Shown in pieces: positions 44,358 to 51,676 of a stretch of 64,000 nucleotides of DNA (its first letter is position 1; every line of letters starts with the position of its first letter). The stretch comes from Bradyrhizobium sp. CB1717 (GTDB lineage Bacteria; Pseudomonadota; Alphaproteobacteria; Rhizobiales; Xanthobacteraceae), in contig NZ_CP121666.1 of the NCBI RefSeq assembly GCF_029714325.1, positions 496,001-560,000 of the forward strand, in the 5' to 3' direction. Under the pieces are notes generated by a model that saw nothing but the letters and a program-made list of their open reading frames with translations, was not told where the DNA came from and ran no database searches. A program made the translations under genes and the position numbers.

Positions 44358-44446
44358 ATACGGCGTGGCGTAGGTTAGAGAAACTGGCCAATTGTCTTAA
44401 TCCGTTAGTGATTTGGCGCGCTCGCCAGTGGCGTTGGAGAAGAGCA

Positions 44447-44833
44447 ATGGCCAAAACTAGACCATTTGACGCATCCGAGTATCTGGACAGTCCTGAGGCG
44501 ATCGCCGCTTACCTAAGCGAAGCCTTCGAAACCAATGATCCAGGCTTCGTCACCGACGCTATCGGCATTGTTGCCCGCGCGCGCGGTATGTCCACTCTTG
44601 CTAAGGATACAGGTCTTTCACGCGAAAACCTTTATAAGACCCTTAGTTCAGAGGGACATCCCGAGTTCAGCACCGTTATGAAAGTACTTGGTTCTCTTGG
44701 TGTTGAACTGCACGCCCAACCGAAAGGCGTATTCGGGTCCCTCCCATATAAGGGGCCAGCAAAGTCGATCGCGGATATGGAGGCGGGGATCGCCGCGGAG
44801 GCGAAACGGCGGCATGCTCGCAATCGATACTAG
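44447..44833 (+). CDS. HigA-like antitoxin with a VapB-like tail
   Basis: 128 residues from the ATG at 44447, with GGAGAAGAG just upstream. Residues 1-95 are a typical addiction-module antidote HTH (FDASEYLDSPEAIAAYLSEA, then LAKDTGLSRENLYKTLS and FSTVMKVLGSLGVELHAQP). Members usually end about here. The last 30 residues (GPAKSIADMEAGIAAEAKRR) look instead like the toxin-binding tail of AbrB-type VapB antitoxins, and a PIN-toxin start overlaps the stop. No HigB/RelE partner is seen upstream. It is therefore probably an orphan, perhaps chimeric, antitoxin. Confidence 0.75.
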   Translation: MAKTRPFDASEYLDSPEAIAAYLSEAFETNDPGFVTDAIGIVARARGMSTLAKDTGLSRENLYKTLSSEGHPEFSTVMKVLGSLGVELHAQPKGVFGSLPYKGPAKSIADMEAGIAAEAKRRHARNRY

Positions 44834-44903
44834 TCTCATCATGCGCTATCTGGTGGGCGACGATCCCACCTGCCATTGGCGCGGCAGGTCAATCCGTCGA
44901 TAA
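44814..44903 (+). pseudogene. Truncated VapC-type PIN-domain toxin start
   Basis: MLAIDTSLIMRYLVGDDP is the standard first strand and helix of VapC toxins, with the first catalytic Asp at position 5. The match ends abruptly at 44870 or so, next to IS66 debris, and a stop follows. Only 18 of about 130 residues remain. It overlaps the antitoxin gene by 20 bases, as in living vapBC pairs. Confidence 0.65.
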
Positions 44904-44974
44904 TCCCCCTGGTGCTTTTGCGCGCGTCCAACGACCGCCCCGGCTACGCCGTTTTTTGGCAAGGCTGATCGTAA

Positions 44975-45678
44975 TTAAGCGGCGTGAGCGACGCTTTGGG
45001 GCTGCCAATTCCAAGGAAGCAGCTCGTCAATGCGCTTGGCAGGGTGATCCGGTAGGCGCGCCAGCACGTCGGCAAGCCATGCTTGTGGGTCGATGTCATT
45101 CAGCTTGGCGCTGGCGATGAGACTGTAGATGGCAGCCGCACGCCGGCCGCCCTCATCGGAGCCGGCGAAGGTCCAATTTTCCTGCCCCCGGCGACCGCCC
45201 GTAGCTCACGCTCAGCAGCATTGTTCGACATGCAAAGCCGTCCGTCATCAAGGAAGCGGCTAAATGCGTCCCAGCGGCTGAGGCAGTAATTGATCGCCTT
45301 GGTCGTGTCGTTGTTGCTGGAGAGCTTGGCGCGCTGCTCTCGCAACCACGCCTCGAGCTCGACGATCAGAGGGCGGGTACGCTCCTGGCGCACGCGCAGG
45401 CGCGCCTGCGCAGCAAGACTGTTGATCTCACGTTCGATGGCGAACAGGACATCGATGCGCTTGACCGCCTCGGCCGCGATCGGCGCCTTGCTGAGCCGCG
45501 CGAGATCGAAGAACTTGCGCCTGCCGTGTGCCCAGCACGCGGCCTCGATGATCAGGGCTGCTTGGCGATTGGTCTCGTAGAGCCTGCTGAACCCAGCGTA
45601 GGCGTCGGCCTGCAGCGAGTTCATACCGCGACGCATACCGGTGTGGCGTGTCGCAATCCACATGGCCGCCATTGGCAT
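44975..45678 (-). pseudogene. IS66-family transposase (TnpC) C-terminal fragment, frameshifted
   Basis: From the upstream side the frame gives SLQADAYAGFSRLYETN, ACWAHGRRKFFDLARLSKAP and CMSNNAAERELRAVA, the conserved IS66 transposase core and its terminal region. At about 45180 the frame breaks: one A seems lost from an A5 run. It continues in another frame as NWTFAGSDEGGRRAAAIYSL and ends with LPWNWQPQSVAHAA at 44975. The N-terminal half is missing. It is inactive. Confidence 0.8.
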
Positions 45679-45785
45679 GAAGCGTATCCGCCCGCTGAAG
45701 GCTGCTTTGCCGAGTGAGGCGCAGTATTGAGAACTGCCCTTATGGACAGTGATAAGCGCAGTGCCCAGTCGAGCGGCTTAAACTG

Positions 45786-46105
45786 GTGGATACGAGCCGG
45801 CGGCGGCGCTGGTCCGAGGATAAGAAACTCAAGATCGTCTTAGAAAGCTTACAGGTGCCGCGCCTGGTAGCGGCGATATGGCCTTTCGCGGTCCTTGCTG
45901 CTGCGATGGCGATGGTCTTTTCACACGGAGCCAAAGGATGCCACGGGGCCACAAATGGGCTTCGTCCCAACCAGGGCGGTCCCGGACCCAGGGGTTACGC
46001 CTGGTCCAGTCGGGCCGACCAGCAGCGCCGCGATCGAGGTCGAGTTTGCGGCTGGGGCCAGATGCGGACCACTGGCGCGGTCGACGCGGCGCTCACCTTT
46101 GCTGA
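45786..46105 (+). pseudogene. IS66 accessory protein (TnpA-type) remnant
   Basis: RRRRWSEDKKLKIVLESLQV followed by PRLVAA is the HTH start of IS66 TnpA-type proteins; AAIEVEFAAGAR with, one frame on, TGAVDAAL is the matching C-terminus. The middle is deleted and the frame broken. Its orientation is opposite to the transposase fragment next door, so the element is rearranged as well as broken. It overlaps the end of the kinase gene on the other strand. Confidence 0.6.
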
Positions 46106-46608
46106 TCGATCAATTGCACCAATTGGCGGATACATTCACTCTCATCGTTCTGGTCGGTTCTTATGACGGGTACCTGGCGCAGTGTCGCTCTTTCGACATA
46201 CGTGGCCAGAAAGTGTGCATGCCAGTCGTTCGTTTCGCCTCGTTCGTCCCTTCTGTGCGTCAGCCGCGATAATGTCGTGGGAAGATCACACCAGATAAGT
46301 GCCGTCGGAACCCAAAGGCGCCATTCGCTCATCATCTTGTCGGCCGAGACGAGCGTCGAAACGGTCAGCCACCCTCGGTCCAGAACCGCGAGGTCATTCG
46401 GGGGAAGGCCATTCAAGGCATGCGACAACGCACTCTCGCCGACCCGAAGAACCTCATCTTCATCGCCGCCTTTATAGGCGCGCAGCAGCCGAGATCCCTG
46501 CTCGCCGCCGAAAGGACGAACATAGTGGGCTTTCAATTTCCCGGCCAGAGCTCTCGCAAGCGTCGTCTTGCCAGCTCCATCATGCCCGTCGAGGGCCAGA
46601 AGGATCAT
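46093..46608 (-). CDS. Thymidylate-kinase-like P-loop kinase
   Basis: 171 residues. Walker A LDGHDGAGKTTLARALAG near residue 6, the dTMP-kinase-type DRGWLTVSTLVS near 97 (the family has DR[YF]xxS), and a lid-like RLTHRRDERGETNDW near 135. It is shorter than true Tmk (about 205-215) and divergent, so the substrate may be another (deoxy)nucleoside monophosphate or small molecule. The start overlaps the AbrB-like stop by four bases; it is the last gene of a four-gene operon with PurC-like and nucleotidyltransferase-like enzymes. Confidence 0.75.
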   Translation of the reverse strand: MILLALDGHDGAGKTTLARALAGKLKAHYVRPFGGEQGSRLLRAYKGGDEDEVLRVGESALSHALNGLPPNDLAVLDRGWLTVSTLVSADKMMSEWRLWVPTALIWCDLPTTLSRLTHRRDERGETNDWHAHFLATYVERATLRQVPVIRTDQNDESECIRQLVQLIDQQR

Positions 46609-46913
46609 TGAAAAGGATGCAACGATATGGTGCCGGCATCATCGTCGCTTACGCACCAGTAATGCCTTTTCACACCACGCTCCAGAAGTGCACGCGCGTC
46701 GCCGAGCAATTCGAGTTGGCCCTTCGGTGAGATGCGGTGGCCCGCTGCTTCGCCAGCGGGCCGGATGACAACCTTGTCTCCGTCGACGGCGACCGTAACC
46801 CTGCCCCCCTTCTTCGGCTGCATCTTAAGAGTCTTTCGCGCGGACACCGGAAGAGTGACAATGCCACCCGGTGAAATCTTGAGACTGCGATTCTTCAGCG
46901 TAATGACCGTCAC
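46605..46913 (-). CDS. Protein with two AbrB-like units
   Basis: 102 residues. The first half (LKISPGGIVTLPVSARKTLK, then GGRVTVAVDGDKVVIRPA) is a SpoVT-AbrB swapped-hairpin-like unit; the second (HRISPKGQLELLGDARALLE, then VSDDDAGTISLHPF) looks like a degenerate repeat of it. AbrB folds bind DNA as dimers, so this may be a pseudo-dimeric operon regulator. It lies inside the operon, eight bases after the PurC-like gene and overlapping the kinase gene. Confidence 0.6.
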   Translation of the reverse strand: MTVITLKNRSLKISPGGIVTLPVSARKTLKMQPKKGGRVTVAVDGDKVVIRPAGEAAGHRISPKGQLELLGDARALLERGVKRHYWCVSDDDAGTISLHPFQ

Positions 46914-46921
46914 GTTCCCTC

Positions 46922-47908
46922 CTATCGATCTTGCCGTTGATCAAATATTCTCTCGTAAAGACTGGCATAACGCCGCAGAACGGAATTGGCGTCGCCGCCC
47001 TGACGCCATTCGTCCTTGTCCAAAGCGTCCGCATCATCGGACGCGCGGCTGCGCACCCGCATGCAATCCGGACTTATTTCTCCGAAGATTGATGTTCCGG
47101 ACCGATCGATGAAGAAACAGATGTCGATAAGCTTCAGTCCCTTTGCATCGAAACGCACTTCCAGCCACTCAAACGCATCCCGCGCGAGTGTCTTCGCTGC
47201 ATTCAGATCGTCAATCCAGACAGCGGCATAGTCGTCCGGCAGAGGCTCGTCAGCGAGCCGCGTGCCATCGAGATCATGAAGTGGGTGTCGCCAATCAAAG
47301 CAGACCACGGGCTTTTCAAATCGTGTCCACCTCGCCAGTGGGGGGCCCCCATGCGCGGTTTGGAACGTTTCGGTGAATTTGTACCGGTGCGTCGGCGATC
47401 CTATATGATAGCGTTTGACGCGAACCTCGAGATTGCTGGCGCGGACGTGACGCTCGACCAGCAGTGGGGAATCCGCCTGTTCGACCAGACCTATGAATGC
47501 CGTGGACAGGTGCCGCTTGCCGGGATGCCGGGACATCTCGCGGAAGATTTCCGCGCAGAAGTGAGTTCTTACTCTCTCTGTGCCTGGCGCAAATCCATAT
47601 CGGTTATTCGTGTACGAGTAGACCGACGGGATGAGCTTCGCGACGGAGACCCGCGGCGAAAGACCACGTACTTCCTTGCTCTCGCCTTTTGCCAGAAGAG
47701 GGAGAGATGCAAAGTCAAACCGTAGCCCCTGCACGAATTGCTCGATCAGCGAACGCCGATTGTTCAGAAGCGCCAGGCTGATCTGTTCGCCGTTCGCGCC
47801 GCGCACGTGGATTCCAGCTTCATCGGCTGTTTCGATCCGGATCGGAAGCTCCAGATCGTCGCATTCGTCTAGGAGCTTCTCTGCTGCAGCACTTGCTCGC
47901 GGGGACAT
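46922..47908 (-). CDS. SAICAR synthetase (PurC)-like ATP-dependent ligase
   Basis: 328 residues. Landmarks of the PurC fold appear in order: a nucleotide-binding start LLAKGESKEVRGLSP near 70, AKLIPSVYSY near 89, STAFIGLVEQADSPLLVERH near 138, VRVKRYHIGSPTHRYKF near 163, KGLKLIDICFFIDRSGTSIF near 255, and EISPDCMRVR then ALDKDEWRQGG near 275-300. The EISPD...LDKD pair is diagnostic of PurC. It is longer than PurC (about 240) and diverged, so it probably joins an amino acid to a carboxylate on a different, perhaps nucleotide, substrate. It is the second gene in the operon; housekeeping purC would not be expected here. Confidence 0.75.
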   Translation of the reverse strand: MSPRASAAAEKLLDECDDLELPIRIETADEAGIHVRGANGEQISLALLNNRRSLIEQFVQGLRFDFASLPLLAKGESKEVRGLSPRVSVAKLIPSVYSYTNNRYGFAPGTERVRTHFCAEIFREMSRHPGKRHLSTAFIGLVEQADSPLLVERHVRASNLEVRVKRYHIGSPTHRYKFTETFQTAHGGPPLARWTRFEKPVVCFDWRHPLHDLDGTRLADEPLPDDYAAVWIDDLNAAKTLARDAFEWLEVRFDAKGLKLIDICFFIDRSGTSIFGEISPDCMRVRSRASDDADALDKDEWRQGGDANSVLRRYASLYERIFDQRQDR

Positions 47909-47923
47909 AGACTCGAACCGGTT

Positions 47924-49210
47924 TCAATCGGTAATTTGGACAACAGATAGTTCACTATTCAATCGTAGAAGCGCGGTCATGGTCGCCACGGCCGATCGGG
48001 CGAGCGGGAGTGCCCGGTCTCCGTTGATTGCTTCGTGCTGCTCAGCGACCGGATCGAAGCCACATCTTTCGCGCAGCCAATCGTGCACTCTTTCCTTGGG
48101 CCAACGCTGTCCGACCGCCCCGTACGTACCTTTCACCACGTTGGCCGGTATCTTGACGAAGTATCCATAAAGATTTCTCCGGTCGTCTGTTGGATCATCG
48201 TTGTCTTGGGCACTCGGTATCATCCCAAGCTGCTGTCGCTGTCTGATCATCCCGAAGCTGAAGTTGCGTGCCAGCAGCAGCTCAGTCGTCTTTTCAGGGA
48301 GCAAGGCCTCACCGTACAGGCACAGGCCGTAATCGGCCAAATTGTCCCCGGAAATCAACTGCATGGTCCAAAGCTCGTCCTGCGAATAGACACTTATGTT
48401 CAGCTCTTTCCCGTTGAAGCTCGGTGTCGTACCGCACAACGCCTTCAGGGTTGCATCTGCATCCTCTACAACGAGAACAATATCGTAGTCCGCAAATATC
48501 TCACTAGAAACGCTCGATCCATATACAATCACAGCTTGTATCTTGGCGACAGAATGAAGTAGGCTTCCGAGGAAACCGAACCGCTCTGCGAGCGCTGGGG
48601 GCAGCTTGGCTTGCCGCATGCTGACCTTGCTTGCGTGTATGTCGCCCGACAGAACGCGGAGAGCGTCGGCGAAGAGGTGCTTTATCCCCAACAGAATGTC
48701 TGGACCGGGGGGCGCTGAAGCGAGCCGCCGTACTTCATCCCGGAGGCCCGGCTCATGCAGGTGGGACAACCTGCCAGGATCGCTGGCATGCCAGAGCTTG
48801 TCCAGCTTGCTTGCGATGGTCCCTGTGGACCAACGGTTCTGAATGATCGCGGCCGAAAGCGTTACATAAGCAAGGAAAACAAGTGACTGCAGATGGAATT
48901 TCTCTCGCCTGCCCCAATCGTTGAGAAAGTGCCCGGTCGGAAATGAGATTGAGGAGAACTGCCGGGAAGACCAGCCCTGAGCCGACCTGAAGAAGGCGGG
49001 GTGAAATGCAGAAGACCATCTGAGAAGAGCAGGAGATATCACACGCGGGTTGGGCAAACCCGCATTACGTGCCCATTGAAAGGCCCTCAGCAGGTTTTCG
49101 CCACTCACGTCAGCAGAAAGCGTTAGGAAGGTCACCTTCAACGGCTCTGGTCGCCACGTAGGTGGGTGTTCGACCGTATGCACATCGACGACCAGTTCCG
49201 GGAAAGCCAT
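47924..49210 (-). CDS. Nucleotidyltransferase-like protein
   Basis: 428 residues from the ATG at 49210; a longer frame to 49279 has no support. The N-terminal 190 residues are helical and unrecognised. Residues about 225-300 carry a minimal nucleotidyltransferase motif (VIVYGSSVSSEIFADYDIVL: G-S then D-x-D) followed by LNISVYSQDELWTMQL. After it comes a helical C-terminus. This is the first gene of the operon with PurC-like, AbrB-like and kinase-like genes (spacers 15 and 8, one overlap). It may transfer a nucleotide to a small molecule or a protein. Confidence 0.65.
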   Translation of the reverse strand: MAFPELVVDVHTVEHPPTWRPEPLKVTFLTLSADVSGENLLRAFQWARNAGLPNPRVISPALLRWSSAFHPAFFRSAQGWSSRQFSSISFPTGHFLNDWGRREKFHLQSLVFLAYVTLSAAIIQNRWSTGTIASKLDKLWHASDPGRLSHLHEPGLRDEVRRLASAPPGPDILLGIKHLFADALRVLSGDIHASKVSMRQAKLPPALAERFGFLGSLLHSVAKIQAVIVYGSSVSSEIFADYDIVLVVEDADATLKALCGTTPSFNGKELNISVYSQDELWTMQLISGDNLADYGLCLYGEALLPEKTTELLLARNFSFGMIRQRQQLGMIPSAQDNDDPTDDRRNLYGYFVKIPANVVKGTYGAVGQRWPKERVHDWLRERCGFDPVAEQHEAINGDRALPLARSAVATMTALLRLNSELSVVQITD

Positions 49211-49491
49211 GCTTCGCGAACGACCTCCGGTTGAATGGTCGAAGACTAGCAGAGCCGCTCTGGTTCGCCTACGGCCCAATCAGCAAAACGCTGGCCGATT
49301 GGCCCATGCCTATCTGAACAATCCCGATCTTGTGTCCTGGTAAGGACGGACGGGAATGTTTCGGACCGGAGTCGCTTTCGGCTGTTCTCCGGGCCACTCT
49401 CAGCAATACTGCCCAGATCGTAGGGGGTCGATCGGGCCTCCCCAAGCCGTATCCAACGGTTCGAATTCCCTTCGCATGCCCAACGCGCTAA

Positions 49492-49567
49492 GGGGCCATA
49501 GCTCAGCTGGGAGAGCACTTGCATGGCATGCAAGAGGTCCGCGGTTCGATCCCTCGTGGCTCCGCCA
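49492..49567 (+). tRNA. tRNA-Ala (GGC), slightly degenerate
   Basis: 76 bases including an encoded CCA. Acceptor stem GGGGCCA/TGGCTCC contains the G3-U70 pair, the main alanine identity element. The anticodon stem-loop CTTGC-ATGGCAT-GCAAG gives anticodon GGC. Two oddities: a C51/T63 mismatch in the T stem, and G rather than A at the discriminator position 73. It may be functional but weak, or a decaying extra copy. Confidence 0.85.
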
Positions 49568-49948
49568 GCCTTCGCATAGCGAGGGCTGCCGCGCTATAGA
49601 CCGAAGGGCGACCGCGGGCTCTACTCCCCCGCCCGCACTAAGCCGATCACGCAGCCCGATGATCTCGTTTCCAGTCCAACAAACCTCGCTTGAGGGCCAC
49701 TTGGCAACTTTTAGAAGCTTTGAGCGCGAAGGCATTGAATTCATTTTCCCTAGCGAGGCATTCGGCTAAGGGGTACGGATAAAAAGTGGCGGCTGGACGT
49801 CGATCGAAGAAGGCGTGGTCGATAATAACGGCTTACTGAACGAAGTAGCGAACCCAAGCCGCTGATTGCAGCCCAGAGAAGAGGGCCGGCATTCGGTGAA
49901 ATGGAAACAAACGAGTTTAATGAACCGGTGGACATTCAACGCATCGAC
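49568..49948. other. Intergenic region downstream of tRNA-Ala
   Basis: 381 bases between the tRNA and the end of the iron-sulfur/ferritin gene. I find no gene, repeat of the tRNA 3' end or recombinase here; short frames on both strands lack protein-like composition. Confidence 0.4.
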
Positions 49949-51676
49949 CTAGATCACCATGCGGAGCTCCTGCGATGTTTCCAGAGCGCAGCGTCGGAAA
50001 TAGTCTGAAGGTAAGAAAGAGGCAAATCGCTTTTCGGCGAAAGTGATCTCGTTGACCAGAGTCAACGTGAGACCGAGGTTGTTGTCGCTGTCTTTCCCAG
50101 GCGCATAGCCAGTCGGTAGAACATCGAATGGCATTCCTTCACCCGAAAGTGCGAGCGCCGCTGCCAAGCTGCGCAATGGTCCTGTCATGTGCCTGCGAGC
50201 AGCGTTATGAAATCGTCCGCCTCGCCGATATGATTGGTCGAGGAGCATGCATACGGTCCAATAATGAAGGTTTCCGAGATGCCTTAAGGCCGGAAGCTCG
50301 GAGTCAGGCACGACTTCACCCGCCGGAGGAAGGCCGCTGGTGACCGATAAATCAAAGGCTGGGTAGTTGGGATTACTCGGGTCCCAAATCTGTGGACCGG
50401 GTAGTGCTGGATGAGTGCCCTCAAATAGAGAGCGAAATAATGCAAAGTGCTCGCCTTCCCCTTCTTCGCGCACCGCCTCGAGCCGAGATTGCCATACACT
50501 ATAATCGATCAAGTCAGGTTGGCGCATGCGCAATTGATCCAGAACCGCCTCAATCTTGCGGTAGAGCGAGCCGACGTGATTTGCGCGGGTCGTTCCAAGC
50601 ACTTCATAGAGCCGTTTCACGAAGGCCCGGTCTGCCGGATTGGTTTGTCGATCTGGATCAACTGCGTCGGCAGGAGCTTCGACGTAAACGTACTTCGCTA
50701 CGGTCTCCAGGCTCAATGACTCTAGCTTGAAGTCAAACGGATAGATGTCTTGTTCATACGGAAATTCCTGCCTGCCGAGATGCGGCGCTGCTCCTAACGC
50801 GAAGAGCAAATTGTTTGCCACATCTAGATGGATCATCTCTTCAATTGCTACGCCCAGCACATGCAGTGGAGGGCCGCCGTACCGATGACTGGGCCAGCCC
50901 GCGAGCGCGGCATACTGCGGAGTCTTAATCGAGAAAGCGGCAAACAGGTATTGAACTAGTAGGGAATGCTCGATCTCCGCCGCGTCCCGCAGCAACCGGA
51001 TCAGTTCGAGCAACGGGTTGTCAAATAACGGCACATATTTTAGAGCGATTTGGGTGTCCCATGGTAGCGTTTCGCGGAGCGGGGTCTTAGCGGTCAGTAA
51101 GCGATTTGGGGTCCCTGGCAGGTCCGGAAGCCGATCGCTAGAAGACTCGACTAGTGGAGAGGATTTGGTAGCAAACGACGCGACCACTTTACTGATTGCA
51201 TTTCGATAGCGGATGTAGCCTGTGCATCGACAGAGGTTGTGGCCAGTGACCGCCTCGACTATCGCAGCAACGTCCTGACCAGGTGCGCGTAGCATATGTT
51301 CACAAGCGACGGCGCCTGCAACGACAAAGCCCGCCGCACAGTAGCCACACTGCATGGCATCTTCTTGGAGAATGGCTTCTTGAATTGGATGTAGCTGATC
51401 GCCAGAGGATAGGCCTTCAATGGTAGTAACTTCCCAACCATTGACGTGCCGTAAGCTTATCATGCAAGCCTGCTTCGTCACCGGAGGTTCGCTTCGAGCA
51501 TGACGAACCATCACAGTGCATGCGCGACATTCCCCAATACTGCATCCAATTCGGGTGCCGGTTAGACCCACTATCTCGCGGAGATAGTGGCCAAGGTGCA
51601 TATCATCTGGTACATCAATAAGGTCATGCCGCTGACCATTGATAATCAGATGTGCGTCGGTTTTTTTTCTAAGCAC
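49949..51676 (-). CDS. [2Fe-2S] subunit fused to a ferritin-like (VioB-type) domain
   Basis: 575 residues if the GTG at 51676 is used; it overlaps the upstream stop by eight bases with AGGAG about ten bases before. A frame to 51754 would overlap the previous gene by 86 bases. Residues 1-165 are the xanthine-dehydrogenase-type iron-sulfur subunit: GCSIGECRACTV (plant-type cluster; the first Cys of the set lies here), QCGYC and CRCTGY for the second cluster. After a linker, residues about 215-570 are a ferritin-like domain of the VioB/RebD class (LRDAAEIEHSLLVQYLFAAF; EEMIHLDVANNLLFALGAAP). Electron delivery to a di-iron or similar centre in the same chain is inferred. Confidence 0.82.
   Translation of the reverse strand: MLRKKTDAHLIINGQRHDLIDVPDDMHLGHYLREIVGLTGTRIGCSIGECRACTVMVRHARSEPPVTKQACMISLRHVNGWEVTTIEGLSSGDQLHPIQEAILQEDAMQCGYCAAGFVVAGAVACEHMLRAPGQDVAAIVEAVTGHNLCRCTGYIRYRNAISKVVASFATKSSPLVESSSDRLPDLPGTPNRLLTAKTPLRETLPWDTQIALKYVPLFDNPLLELIRLLRDAAEIEHSLLVQYLFAAFSIKTPQYAALAGWPSHRYGGPPLHVLGVAIEEMIHLDVANNLLFALGAAPHLGRQEFPYEQDIYPFDFKLESLSLETVAKYVYVEAPADAVDPDRQTNPADRAFVKRLYEVLGTTRANHVGSLYRKIEAVLDQLRMRQPDLIDYSVWQSRLEAVREEGEGEHFALFRSLFEGTHPALPGPQIWDPSNPNYPAFDLSVTSGLPPAGEVVPDSELPALRHLGNLHYWTVCMLLDQSYRRGGRFHNAARRHMTGPLRSLAAALALSGEGMPFDVLPTGYAPGKDSDNNLGLTLTLVNEITFAEKRFASFLPSDYFRRCALETSQELRMVI

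Noticed and set aside
49492..49567. tRNA-Ala as the attachment site of the serine recombinase
   Set aside because: Large serine recombinases do not usually target tRNA genes, and no 3'-end duplicate of the tRNA was found near 35-38 kb.
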